NCBI GenBank assembly: GCA_017477805.1
Contig: JAFUUM010000366.1
Coordinates: 1 to 8,028, forward strand
Direction: 5' to 3'
From: Lachnospiraceae bacterium
Lineage (GTDB): Bacteria > Bacillota > Clostridia > Lachnospirales > Lachnospiraceae
Length of the DNA stretch: 8,028 bases
The notes under the pieces were generated by a model. That model was not told where the DNA came from, made no database searches, and was given only the letters and a program-made list of their open reading frames with translations. Shown piece by piece: positions 1 to 5,812 of the stretch. A program made the translations under genes and the position numbers. How positions within the stretch are numbered: position 1 is the first letter of the stretch; each line of letters starts with the position of its first letter.

Positions 1-1447
1 CGTTTACTTTTTGCGCCAAAACCTTGCATACGTACTCGTAAACCCGGCCGGCAGAGGAGATGCCCAGTTTTTCTTCCGTGGTGTGGATATCCTTCATGTC
101 GGGACCGATGGATACGGCATCGAGGTCGGGTCTCTTTTCGATGAGAAGACCACATTCCACGCCTGCATGGATGGCTTCCACCTTGGGCTCCTTGTGATAC
201 ATGTCTCTGTAGACCTGAAGGCACAGATCACGGAAAGGAGAGTCGGTACGGTAAGCCCAGCCCGGGTATTCTCCACGGATGTTGTTCTTTCCTCCGCAAA
301 GCTTGGTGATGGTACAGATCTTACGGATCAGAGTGTCCTTTTCACTGCCGATGCTGCTTCGAACAGAAGTGACAAGGTAAACTCTGTTTTCTTCCAGTCG
401 GAGGATACCGTTATTTAAAGAGGTCTGCACCAGACCGGGAACGTCAGCACTCATGGCCTGTACGCCGTTGGGAAGAGCGATGAGGGCATCACACATATGC
501 TGCAGGGCTTCCTGATCCATGACGGATGCGGTCTGCTCGGGAACACGGCTTACTTTTACTGCAAAACCGGGATCCTTTGTGGCCAGTTCGATCTTCACGG
601 TCTTCTCAAAGTCAGCGATGACGGATTCAAATGCTGCAACGTCTCCGTCAGTCAGGAAGGAAACGCGGCACTCTCTGGGAATGGCGTTGTCTGCAAGACC
701 GCCGTCCAGATCATAGATGTAGATGGGAGCCACTTCACGAAGCTCGCAAAGGAGCCGTCCCATGAGGACATTGGCGTTACCCCGCTCTTTGTGGATCTCC
801 GCGCCGGAATGACCGCCCTGAAGACCGGTGATGAGAACGGAGAGGCCGTAGCCTGTCTTTTCTTCTTTGTTCACGTGGAAGATGTGATCCACTCTTGCTC
901 CGCCGGCACAGCCTACAAGGAATACGCCCTCGTCCTCGGAGTCCAGGTTAAAGAGTCTGGTGCCCTTTAAGGAACTGATGTCGATGGCTACCGCTCCGTC
1001 CATGCCCGTTTCTTCGTTTGTGGTGATCACCACGTCCAGATGAGGATGGGGGAGGGTGTCATCTTCCAAAATAGCCAGAGCGTAAGCAACGGCAATACCG
1101 TCATCTCCCCCCAGGGAAGTTCCTTCCGCATACAGATAGTCCCCGTCCACCATGGGCTTTAAGGGATCTTTGGTCATATCGATGTCCAGTTCCGGCTTGT
1201 GGACCGCAACCATGTCCATATGACCCTGGAGGATGATACCGGGCTCATTTTCATAGCCGGGGGTGGCATCCTTTTCGATGATCACGTTTAATGCTTCATC
1301 CTGGGTGTATTTCAGGCCGTGGGCTTTAGCAAAGTTTACCAGGTGATCGCTGATCGTCTGAAGATTTCCGGATCCGTGAGGGATCTTGCAAAGCTCCGCA
1401 AAGTGATGGAAAACCCGTTTGGGCTCTAAGTCGTAAATTGTTGCCAT
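1..1447 (-). CDS. pepD: Aminoacyl-histidine dipeptidase (peptidase M20C), 3' end cut by window edge
   Basis: A cytosolic metallopeptidase that hydrolyses dipeptides such as Xaa-His; the M20C/PepD family uses two divalent metal ions. Reading the minus strand from ATG at 1447 gives 482 codons with no stop before the left edge. E. coli PepD is about 485 residues, so only the last few residues are missing. Visible M20 landmarks are QGHMDMV (about residues 74-80, first metal His and Asp), SLGGDDGIAV (about 111-120, bridging Asp), TTNEETGMDG (about 142-151, catalytic and metal Glu pair), FNLDSED (about 166-172), the GGHSG motif (about 211-215) opening the lid domain, and a C-terminal IHAGVECG carrying the last expected metal-binding His. 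The start is preceded by AAAGGAG with a 6-nt gap. It is transcribed divergently from mntP. The family assignment is secure; substrate range is inferred from the family. Confidence 0.95.
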   Translation of the reverse strand, partial: MATIYDLEPKRVFHHFAELCKIPHGSGNLQTISDHLVNFAKAHGLKYTQDEALNVIIEKDATPGYENEPGIILQGHMDMVAVHKPELDIDMTKDPLKPMVDGDYLYAEGTSLGGDDGIAVAYALAILEDDTLPHPHLDVVITTNEETGMDGAVAIDISSLKGTRLFNLDSEDEGVFLVGCAGGARVDHIFHVNKEEKTGYGLSVLITGLQGGHSGAEIHKERGNANVLMGRLLCELREVAPIYIYDLDGGLADNAIPRECRVSFLTDGDVAAFESVIADFEKTVKIELATKDPGFAVKVSRVPEQTASVMDQEALQHMCDALIALPNGVQAMSADVPGLVQTSLNNGILRLEENRVYLVTSVRSSIGSEKDTLIRKICTITKLCGGKNNIRGEYPGWAYRTDSPFRDLCLQVYRDMYHKEPKVEAIHAGVECGLLIEKRPDLDAVSIGPDMKDIHTTEEKLGISSAGRVYEYVCKVLAQKVN

Positions 1448-1495
1448 AAAGATCTCCTTTGAAAAGGTATTGTCCGCTCGCCAGCGAACGAGCAT

Positions 1496-1504
1496 ATTAT
1501 AACA
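1496..1504 (-). promoter_or_regulatory. Extended -10 promoter of pepD
   Basis: On the minus strand the sequence TGTTATAAT carries a perfect TATAAT -10 (1501 to 1496) with an extended-10 TG one base upstream. No good -35 hexamer is visible at 16-18 bp, which fits extended -10 promoters. Transcription would start near 1489, leaving a leader of about 40 nt that includes AAAGGAG at 1460-1454 and a small hairpin (GCTCG 1476-1480 with CGAGC 1489-1493). The palindrome at 1504-1548 covers the -35 region and upstream. Confidence 0.65.
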
Positions 1505-1548
1505 CAAGGCGTACTTTTACGCACATCGGCGTAAATACTACACCTTGT
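1504..1548. repeat. 45-bp near-perfect inverted repeat between divergent genes
   Basis: The left arm 1504-1522 (ACAAGGCGTACTTTTACGC) and the reverse complement of the right arm 1529-1548 (ACAAGGTGTAGTATTTACGC) agree except for two substitutions and one inserted base. The centre is the 6-nt ACATCG (1523-1528). It sits between the pepD -10 and the candidate mntP -35, so it could be a regulator-binding site shared by both genes. It has no T-run on either side and so does not look like a terminator. Confidence 0.75.
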
Positions 1549-1556
1549 AATTAGGA

Positions 1557-1585
1557 TTGACTAATCAGCGATATTTTGCGATGAT
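1557..1585 (+). promoter_or_regulatory. Candidate mntP promoter
   Basis: TTGACT (1557-1562) is a 5/6 match to the sigma-A -35. After 17 bp comes GATGAT (1580-1585), a 4/6 match to TATAAT. If used, transcription would begin at about 1591-1593, on top of the second in-frame ATG of mntP (1592), implying a leaderless transcript. The -10 is weak, so this is tentative. Confidence 0.3.
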
Positions 1586-2179
1586 ATGACCATGAGTGTT
1601 TGGACGATTTTGATCGTAAACAGCATATTGTTGGGAGTCGGTCTGGCCATGGATGCTTTTTCCGTATCCGTAGCCAACGGTATGCAGGATCCTCACATGA
1701 GCGTGAAGCGAACGGGGATCATTGCCGGATGTTTTGCCGGATTCCAGTTCTTAATGCCGATGATCGGGTGGATGTGTATCCACACGATTCTTTTTTTGTT
1801 CGAAGCATTTCGTCCCTTTATTCCATGGATCGCATTCTTCCTGTTATTGTTCATTGGCGGAAAGATGATCCTTGAAGGGATCCGAAGCTATCAGGCGGAG
1901 GAGATCCTGGAACAGAAGCTTACCGTAACCGGACTTCTCGTTCAGGGCATTGCAACTTCTATTGATGCATTATCCGTTGGCTTTACCATTGCAGAATATT
2001 CTTTGATGGAATCCCTGATCTCCTGTATCATCATCGGTGTCGTTACTTTTCTTCTTTGTCTGGTAGGATTAAAGCTTGGAAAGAAGATCGGACAGGTCAT
2101 CGCAGGAAGAGCAAATATCATAGGTGGATTGATTCTTATCGGAATCGGAATGGAAATATTGATCCGCAGTTTTCTGTAA
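1586..2179 (+). CDS. mntP: MntP-family manganese efflux pump
   Basis: A small inner-membrane exporter thought to lower cytoplasmic Mn(II) (MntP, formerly YebN/DUF204). The 197-residue product is close to the usual length of about 190 and is mostly hydrophobic, with about six membrane segments. It has the internal duplication typical of the family: GLAMDAFSVSVANG (about 19-32) in the first half and GIATSIDALSVGF (about 121-133) in the second, each with a membrane Asp (D23, D127). LFIGGKMILEG (about 88-98) follows the third segment. Two in-frame ATGs are possible, 1586 and 1592, and neither has a visible Shine-Dalgarno; an in-frame stop at 1562-1564 bars a longer start. I see no yybP-ykoY (Mn) riboswitch upstream, unlike some mntP genes. 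It is divergent from pepD and 51 bp upstream of pyrB. The family call is firm; the transported metal is inferred. Confidence 0.92.
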   Translation: MTMSVWTILIVNSILLGVGLAMDAFSVSVANGMQDPHMSVKRTGIIAGCFAGFQFLMPMIGWMCIHTILFLFEAFRPFIPWIAFFLLLFIGGKMILEGIRSYQAEEILEQKLTVTGLLVQGIATSIDALSVGFTIAEYSLMESLISCIIIGVVTFLLCLVGLKLGKKIGQVIAGRANIIGGLILIGIGMEILIRSFL

Positions 2180-2202
2180 GCACTGAAGACTGTGGATTTT
2201 TT
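2167..2202 (+). terminator. Weak hairpin plus T-run between mntP and pyrB
   Basis: CAGTTTTC (2167-2174) can pair with GAAGACTG (2185-2192) as an 8-bp stem with one G-U pair and a 10-nt loop. TGGATTTTTT follows (2193-2202), with six T in a row at the end. It overlaps the last codons of mntP. It could partly terminate mntP transcripts or attenuate readthrough into pyrB. The stem is AT-rich and the T-run begins four bases after it, so it is weak. Confidence 0.35.
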
Positions 2203-2230
2203 ACGCAAAAAAATATAGGAGGAGAAGTAT

Positions 2231-3142
2231 ATGCGTCATTTAATGAGTCCGCTGGATTTCACGGTGGAAGAACTGGAGAAACTGTTTTGCCTGGCAGTGG
2301 AAATGGAGAAGGACCCGGATAAATACGCTCATCTCTGTGACCGGAAAAAGCTGGCAACCCTCTTTTATGAGCCCAGCACCCGCACAAGACTGAGCTTTGA
2401 AACGGCAATGTTGAATCTCGGAGGCAGTGTCATCGGCTTTGCGGATGCATCCAGCAGTTCCGTCAGTAAGGGAGAGAGCGTAGCGGACACCATCCGCGTG
2501 ATCTCCTGCTTCGCGGATATCGCAGCCATGCGTCATCCCAAGGAAGGCGCCCCCATGGTGGCGGCAGCCAATTCCTCCATTCCCGTGATCAACGCAGGAG
2601 ATGGCGGTCATCAGCACCCCACCCAGACGCTGACAGACCTTCTGACCATCCGGGCCTTAAAGGGACATCTCGGGAACATGACCGTGGGTCTGTGCGGTGA
2701 CTTAAAGTTCGGTCGTACCGTCCACTCCCTGATCAATGCACTGGTTCGGTATGAGGGCATCAGATTTGTCTTCATCTCTCCCGAAGAGTTAAAGGTACCG
2801 GATTACATCACGGATATGCTGAAAGAAAAGAACATCCCCTACGAAGAAGTGATCCGCTTAGAGGACCGCATCGGGGATCTGGATCTTTTGTACATGACAA
2901 GAGTTCAGAAAGAGCGTTTCTTCAACGAAGAAGATTACATCCGCTTGAAAGACTTCTATATCCTGGATAAGGCAAAGATGGAACTGGCACCGGAGAAGAT
3001 GCTGGTGCTGCATCCCCTGCCCCGTGTCAATGAGATCAGCGTGGATGTGGATGATGATCCCCGGGCGGTCTATTTCAAACAGGTACAGTACGGCATGTAC
3101 GTGCGTATGGCATTGATCGCAACGCTGCTGGAACTGGTTTGA
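2231..3142 (+). CDS. pyrB: Aspartate carbamoyltransferase catalytic subunit
   Basis: Cytosolic enzyme joining carbamoyl phosphate and L-aspartate to give N-carbamoyl-L-aspartate, the committed step of de novo pyrimidine synthesis. The 303-residue length is normal. Active-site landmarks are FYEPSTRTRLSFE (about 45-57, carbamoyl-phosphate loop with S49-T50-R51-T52), the loop around SVSKGES (about 77-83, with K80 donated to the neighbouring subunit), MRHP (100-103), GGHQHPTQTLTDL (about 125-137), GDLKFGRTVHSL (about 156-167), RVQ (224-226, aspartate binding) and HPLPRVNEI (about 261-269). Nothing essential is missing. An AGGAGGAG ribosome site at 2217-2224 fixes the ATG at 2231. The pyrI gene follows after 33 bp, so the product probably assembles into an allosteric holoenzyme of the c6r6 type. 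Confidence 0.98.
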   Translation: MRHLMSPLDFTVEELEKLFCLAVEMEKDPDKYAHLCDRKKLATLFYEPSTRTRLSFETAMLNLGGSVIGFADASSSSVSKGESVADTIRVISCFADIAAMRHPKEGAPMVAAANSSIPVINAGDGGHQHPTQTLTDLLTIRALKGHLGNMTVGLCGDLKFGRTVHSLINALVRYEGIRFVFISPEELKVPDYITDMLKEKNIPYEEVIRLEDRIGDLDLLYMTRVQKERFFNEEDYIRLKDFYILDKAKMELAPEKMLVLHPLPRVNEISVDVDDDPRAVYFKQVQYGMYVRMALIATLLELV

Positions 3143-3175
3143 TGACGGATTGGACGAAAGAGGAGGAGACCATAG

Positions 3176-3616
3176 ATGCTTAACGTAGGAAAGATCGAAG
3201 AAGGCTTTGTGCTGGATCATATCAAGGCCGGTAAGAGCATGGATATTTATTACCAGCTGGGACTGGATAAGCTGGATTGTACCGTGGCCATCATCAAGAA
3301 CGCTAAGAGCGAGAAGATGGGCCGTAAAGACATTTTGAAGGTGGAATGTGATATCGAGATGCTGAACCTGGATGTCCTGGGGTTCATCGATCACAATATC
3401 ACCGTGAACGTGATCAAGGCAGGGGAGATCGTGGAGAAGAAGATCCTTGTTCTTCCCAAGGAGATCCGGAATGTGACCCGCTGTCATAATCCCCGCTGCA
3501 TCACTTCCATCGAGCAGGGACTGCCCCAAATCTTTTATCTGGCGGATGAAAAGAGAGAGATCTACCGCTGCAGATACTGTGAGGAGAAATATTCCCCCAC
3601 TTCTTTGAGAAAATAA
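3176..3616 (+). CDS. pyrI: Aspartate carbamoyltransferase regulatory subunit
   Basis: Non-catalytic chain that binds nucleotide effectors and links catalytic trimers in ATCase holoenzymes. The 146-residue protein has an N-terminal allosteric domain (about 1-95, with GFVLDHIKAG at about 10-19 matching the nucleotide-binding start) and a C-terminal zinc domain. All four zinc cysteines are present: C103 and C108 in CHNPRC, C132 and C135 in CRYC, the CX4C...CX2C pattern of the family, offset by six from E. coli PyrI (C109, C114, C138, C141). The ribosome site GAGGAGGAG lies just upstream of ATG 3176. Lying between pyrB and the HAD phosphatase gene, it is almost certainly co-transcribed with pyrB. 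In well-studied homologues CTP or UTP inhibits and ATP activates; which effectors act here cannot be read from the sequence. Confidence 0.97.
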   Translation: MLNVGKIEEGFVLDHIKAGKSMDIYYQLGLDKLDCTVAIIKNAKSEKMGRKDILKVECDIEMLNLDVLGFIDHNITVNVIKAGEIVEKKILVLPKEIRNVTRCHNPRCITSIEQGLPQIFYLADEKREIYRCRYCEEKYSPTSLRK

Positions 3617-3625
3617 TGAGGTGAT

Positions 3626-4282
3626 ATGACGAAGACGCACATTTTATTTGATCTGGACGGAACCCTGACAGACTCCGGCCCCGGCATCGTAAACGGATTC
3701 AAATATGCCATCGCACAAATGGGCAGAGAAGAGCCGCCTCTTGGGGTGATCAGGAAGTTTGTGGGACCGCCGCTGAAGGAGTCCTTTGGAATCGTCCTTG
3801 GATATTCTCCCGAAGATACCGACAAAGCCATTGCCTTTTACAGAACCTATTACAACGGCATGGGCGGTGTTCTGGAAAACGACCTTTACCCCGGTGTCCG
3901 GGAAATGCTGGAAGAGTTAAAGGCAGCGGGGAAGACCCTGGTCATCGCAACCTCCAAGGGAGTAAACGGAACGAGGGTTGTCCTGGATCATTTTGATCTT
4001 CGAAAGTATTTTGACTTCGTGGCTACCGCCAACGATATGGACCGTGTCACCAAAGCGGATGTGATCCGCTACGTGATCCGGGAATGCGGCATCACCGACC
4101 TTGACAGCGCCATCATGGTGGGAGACCGCAGGTACGATGTGGAAGCTGCCGCTGAAGTTGGCATGGACTCCATGGGCATAACCTATGGCGGCTACGGGAC
4201 CGAAGAAGAACTCCGCACCGCCGGTGCCACCTATCTGGCAAACACCCCGGAAGATGCAGTCAAACAGATCCTTGGTTTGTAA
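3626..4282 (+). CDS. HAD-superfamily phosphatase (Gph/PgmB-like)
   Basis: A 218-residue soluble haloacid-dehalogenase hydrolase of the phosphoglycolate-phosphatase-like subfamily, with a helical cap after motif I. All four HAD motifs are visible: motif I FDLDGTLTDSG (about 8-18, nucleophile D9 and acid/base D11), motif II VIATSKG (about 106-112), motif III Lys in TKADVIRY (K143), and motif IV MVGDRRYDVEAA (about 164-175, D167 and D171 for magnesium). The ribosome site TGAGGTGAT begins right at the pyrI stop; only 9 bp separate the genes, so it is likely the last gene of the pyrB-pyrI operon. The substrate cannot be told from sequence. Phosphoglycolate, another small sugar phosphate, a nucleoside monophosphate or pyrophosphate are all possible; the pyrimidine context makes a nucleotidase role a guess only. 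Confidence 0.88.
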   Translation: MTKTHILFDLDGTLTDSGPGIVNGFKYAIAQMGREEPPLGVIRKFVGPPLKESFGIVLGYSPEDTDKAIAFYRTYYNGMGGVLENDLYPGVREMLEELKAAGKTLVIATSKGVNGTRVVLDHFDLRKYFDFVATANDMDRVTKADVIRYVIRECGITDLDSAIMVGDRRYDVEAAAEVGMDSMGITYGGYGTEEELRTAGATYLANTPEDAVKQILGL

Positions 4283-4325
4283 AAACGTGCGTAAATACCT
4301 CATGCACCCGAAAAAAAGGGGGGTG

Positions 4326-4363
4326 TGTGCCTAAGGGGTGACAAGAATGCAAATTTAGGCACA
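4326..4363 (+). repeat. Inverted-repeat unit 1 (TGTGCCTAA-N20-TTAGGCACA), possible terminator
   Basis: Perfect 9-bp arms at 4326-4334 and 4355-4363 enclose 20 nt. The right arm is followed directly by six T (4364-4369), so on the plus strand it resembles an intrinsic terminator with a large loop, placed 44 bp after the phosphatase stop. The conserved right-arm string is TTTAGGCACA (4354-4363). Confidence 0.8.
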
Positions 4364-4399
4364 TTTTTTAGGGGCGGGTTTAGAATAAAGCATTGAAAC

Positions 4400-4437
4400 A
4401 GTGCCTAAGATGCCATAAAACGCCATATTTAGGCACA
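4400..4437. repeat. Inverted-repeat unit 2 (GTGCCTAA-N20-TTAGGCAC)
   Basis: Perfect 8-bp arms at 4401-4408 and 4429-4436 again enclose exactly 20 nt. The outermost pair present in the other units is lost here (A at 4400 opposite A at 4437). The right-arm string TTTAGGCACA (4428-4437) is intact. There is no T-run on either side, so unlike units 1 and 3 it does not look like a terminator. Confidence 0.75.
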
Positions 4438-4484
4438 GATAGACTCGACATGAACTTGTGGATGACTTTTTTTGGGTGAAAAAA

Positions 4485-4522
4485 TGTGCCTAACCTGAGA
4501 ACGCCCAGTCGCTTTAGGCACA
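4485..4522 (-). repeat. Inverted-repeat unit 3 (TGTGCCTAA-N20-TTAGGCACA), terminator-like on minus strand
   Basis: Perfect 9-bp arms at 4485-4493 and 4514-4522 enclose 20 nt unrelated in sequence to the other two spacers. On the plus strand the left arm is preceded by six A (4479-4484), so the minus-strand reading ends TTAGGCACA followed by six T. It is thus the mirror of unit 1 and could back up termination of the leftward DUF5050-like transcript. Confidence 0.8.
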
Positions 4523-4547
4523 AATGGCAATGAAAATGCAGAGAATT

Positions 4548-4605
4548 AGTCGAAGACAAAGCAGAAATAGTCGAAGACAAAGCAAAATCAGTCGAAGGCT
4601 AAGCA
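4548..4605. repeat. Three tandem copies of a 21-bp repeat
   Basis: The core AGTCGAAGACAAAGCA starts at 4548 and 4569 exactly, and at 4590 with two changes (AGTCGAAGGCTAAGCA). The period is 21 bp both times. In one plus-strand frame this reads as a seven-residue repeat (SRRQSRN, SRRQSKI, SRRLSNQ), but the frame runs on through a terminator, so a coding role is unlikely. Confidence 0.75.
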
Positions 4606-4626
4606 ACCAAAAGCAGAAAAAGCAGA

Positions 4627-4667
4627 AAAAAGCGTTTTCAGCATATCACTTGCTGAAAACGCTTTTT
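4627..4667. terminator. Bidirectional intrinsic terminator
   Basis: AAAAAGCGTTTTCAGCA (4627-4643) and TGCTGAAAACGCTTTTT (4651-4667) are perfect reverse complements: a 17-bp stem with the 7-nt loop TATCACT. The stem ends in a T5 run on the plus strand and in T6, followed by further T-rich sequence, on the minus strand. It lies between convergent genes, 39 bp past the stop of the leftward DUF5050-like gene and 344 bp past the rightward phosphatase gene. Confidence 0.93.
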
Positions 4668-4706
4668 GTATGCAGAGGTATGCGGCGATACGGGGTACCT
4701 CTCCGA

Positions 4707-5741
4707 CTATTTTGTCTGCTCCCTGACCGCATCCAGAGCTTCGGGGAACATGTCCACGTTGATGAAGCCCAGAGTGGGAGTCCGGTAGATCATGGTGTCG
4801 GACTCATGGGAGTAGAAGTAGGTGTAAACGGAAGTGGTGTTGATCCGATTGTAGATCCCTTCCTGAACCATCTCCAGGTTGCTGCCGTCGGTGTTCATGC
4901 GCATCAGCGCAGGATCATTGGAACGCTGGTAGAAGATCACGCCCTCGTACACGTTGTAGAACTCCAGAGAGTCATTGGTCAGTACCTGTACCACGTTGTT
5001 GTTCATGTCATAGCGGCAAAGACGGTATTTATTGCCGATGTCCATGTAGTAAATGTAGGAGCCCATCTTCGTGGGATTGCACAGATTGGCATGCCAGATG
5101 ACTTCGTCCGTATCGATCCGGGTATTGAAGCCGTGGAGATTGTGATCTCCGTCCTGACCGCCGTAGTAGATCACACCGTCGGAAACGCAGGCGGTATCGA
5201 TGTCTTTTTTCATCAGCATGGTCTCGGAAGACTTATCCGCAGCCAGCTTGTTGAAAGAAGAAAAACTCTTTTTGTCATAGTGCATGTAGTAGATGTTGTT
5301 CCCAACGAGCTGCAGGGAAGTTGCCATATCGCCGTTGATGCACACCGGATCCTGACCGTCTAAGTTGGAACGATAAACGCCGGTGATGGACCTAAGGTAT
5401 CCAAGCCCCTGACCGCCGCCGGATGCGCCGTAGATGTAGTAAAACAGATAGTCGCCTCCTGCGAGGATGAACTTGCAGGAAGAAGAGTTCAGCTTCTTGA
5501 TGTTGGTGTTGTCGGCGTTCATGCAGTAGAGCGAATTGTTGTCATAGGGATTGGCAAAGTAGATCTTTCCACCGTATTCGCAGAACATACCGTCTCCCCG
5601 CAGATTGCCTGCGGTATTGCCGATGGTGTTCTCGGGGATGGGGGTGTAGTGTTCCCTCGCACCGCCTCGTAAAAACAGCATCAGACCAAGAAAGGCGATG
5701 ACGGCCACGGATATCAGGCCGATCTTCACATTCCGATTCAT
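4707..5741 (-). CDS. Membrane-anchored DUF5050-like beta-propeller-type repeat protein
   Basis: A 344-residue protein with a basic N-terminus (MNRNVK) and one hydrophobic segment at about residues 7-24. There is no lipobox Cys there, so it looks like an uncleaved anchor with the rest outside the cell. The exterior part holds degenerate repeats of about 40 residues, each with a hydrophobic-YY or YF strand and a following short polar turn: GGKIYFANPYDNNSLYCMN (about 58-76), NNIYYMHYD (about 148-156), GVIYYGGQDGDHNLHGFN (about 189-206), SYIYYMDIGNKYRLCRYD (about 228-245) and GVIFYQRSNDPALMRMNTDG (about 267-286). This pattern matches the DUF5050 family of clostridial surface proteins, related to six-bladed propellers. 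Function is unknown; ligand binding or sensing is a guess. ATG 5741 follows a GGAGG site, and the gene ends at the bidirectional terminator. It appears monocistronic. Confidence 0.8.
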   Translation of the reverse strand: MNRNVKIGLISVAVIAFLGLMLFLRGGAREHYTPIPENTIGNTAGNLRGDGMFCEYGGKIYFANPYDNNSLYCMNADNTNIKKLNSSSCKFILAGGDYLFYYIYGASGGGQGLGYLRSITGVYRSNLDGQDPVCINGDMATSLQLVGNNIYYMHYDKKSFSSFNKLAADKSSETMLMKKDIDTACVSDGVIYYGGQDGDHNLHGFNTRIDTDEVIWHANLCNPTKMGSYIYYMDIGNKYRLCRYDMNNNVVQVLTNDSLEFYNVYEGVIFYQRSNDPALMRMNTDGSNLEMVQEGIYNRINTTSVYTYFYSHESDTMIYRTPTLGFINVDMFPEALDAVREQTK

Positions 5742-5782
5742 CTTTTATCCTCCAAAGCCTTTATTTGTCACTCTTTTTCCCA

Positions 5783-5812
5783 AGTATAGCAAACTTGATA
5801 GACGAATGTAAA
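5783..5812 (-). promoter_or_regulatory. Promoter of the DUF5050-like gene
   Basis: On the minus strand TTTACA (5812 to 5807, 5/6 match to -35) is followed after 18 bp by TATACT (5788 to 5783, 5/6 match to -10). The predicted leader is about 35 nt and includes the GGAGG ribosome site. It overlaps the rightward pheA promoter. Confidence 0.6.

Larger units (their letters stand above)
4283..4706. other. 424-bp non-coding interval rich in repeats
   Basis: This lies between the convergent HAD phosphatase and DUF5050-like genes. From left to right it holds an A7G6 tract (4311-4323), three TGTGCCTAA/TTAGGCACA inverted-repeat units (4326-4363, 4400-4437, 4485-4522), three 21-bp tandem repeats (4548-4605), an A-rich stretch with AAAGCAG repeats (about 4608-4631), and a strong bidirectional terminator (4627-4667). 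A reading frame opening at 4524 runs through the tandem repeats and then through the terminator into the antisense of the next gene, and is not credible. No convincing promoter is visible. Confidence 0.7.

Noticed and set aside
11..970. Plus-strand open frames at 11-418 and 497-970
   Set aside because: They are antisense to pepD, whose minus-strand product carries all the M20 metal motifs; the plus-strand products match nothing I recognise and lack ribosome sites.
1504..1585. yybP-ykoY manganese riboswitch upstream of mntP
   Set aside because: The conserved aptamer strings are not visible, and the space between the candidate promoter and the start codon is too short.
2858..3640. Minus-strand 260-codon open frame
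   Set aside because: It is antisense to the end of pyrB and all of pyrI, both of which show complete active-site or zinc motifs.
4286..4307. Hairpin GTGCGT...ATGCAC just after the phosphatase stop as a terminator
   Set aside because: The stem is only 6 bp including a wobble pair, and it is followed by an A-run rather than a T-run on the plus strand.
4326..4522. CRISPR array or integron attC sites
   Set aside because: The repeats are short inverted pairs of 8-9 bp rather than direct repeats of 25-40 bp, spacing between units is uneven, and no cas or integrase gene is present in the window.
4524..5363. Plus-strand 279-codon open frame starting at the tandem repeats
   Set aside because: It runs through a perfect bidirectional terminator and then antisense through the DUF5050-like gene, whose minus-strand product has a membrane anchor, repeats, a ribosome site and a promoter.
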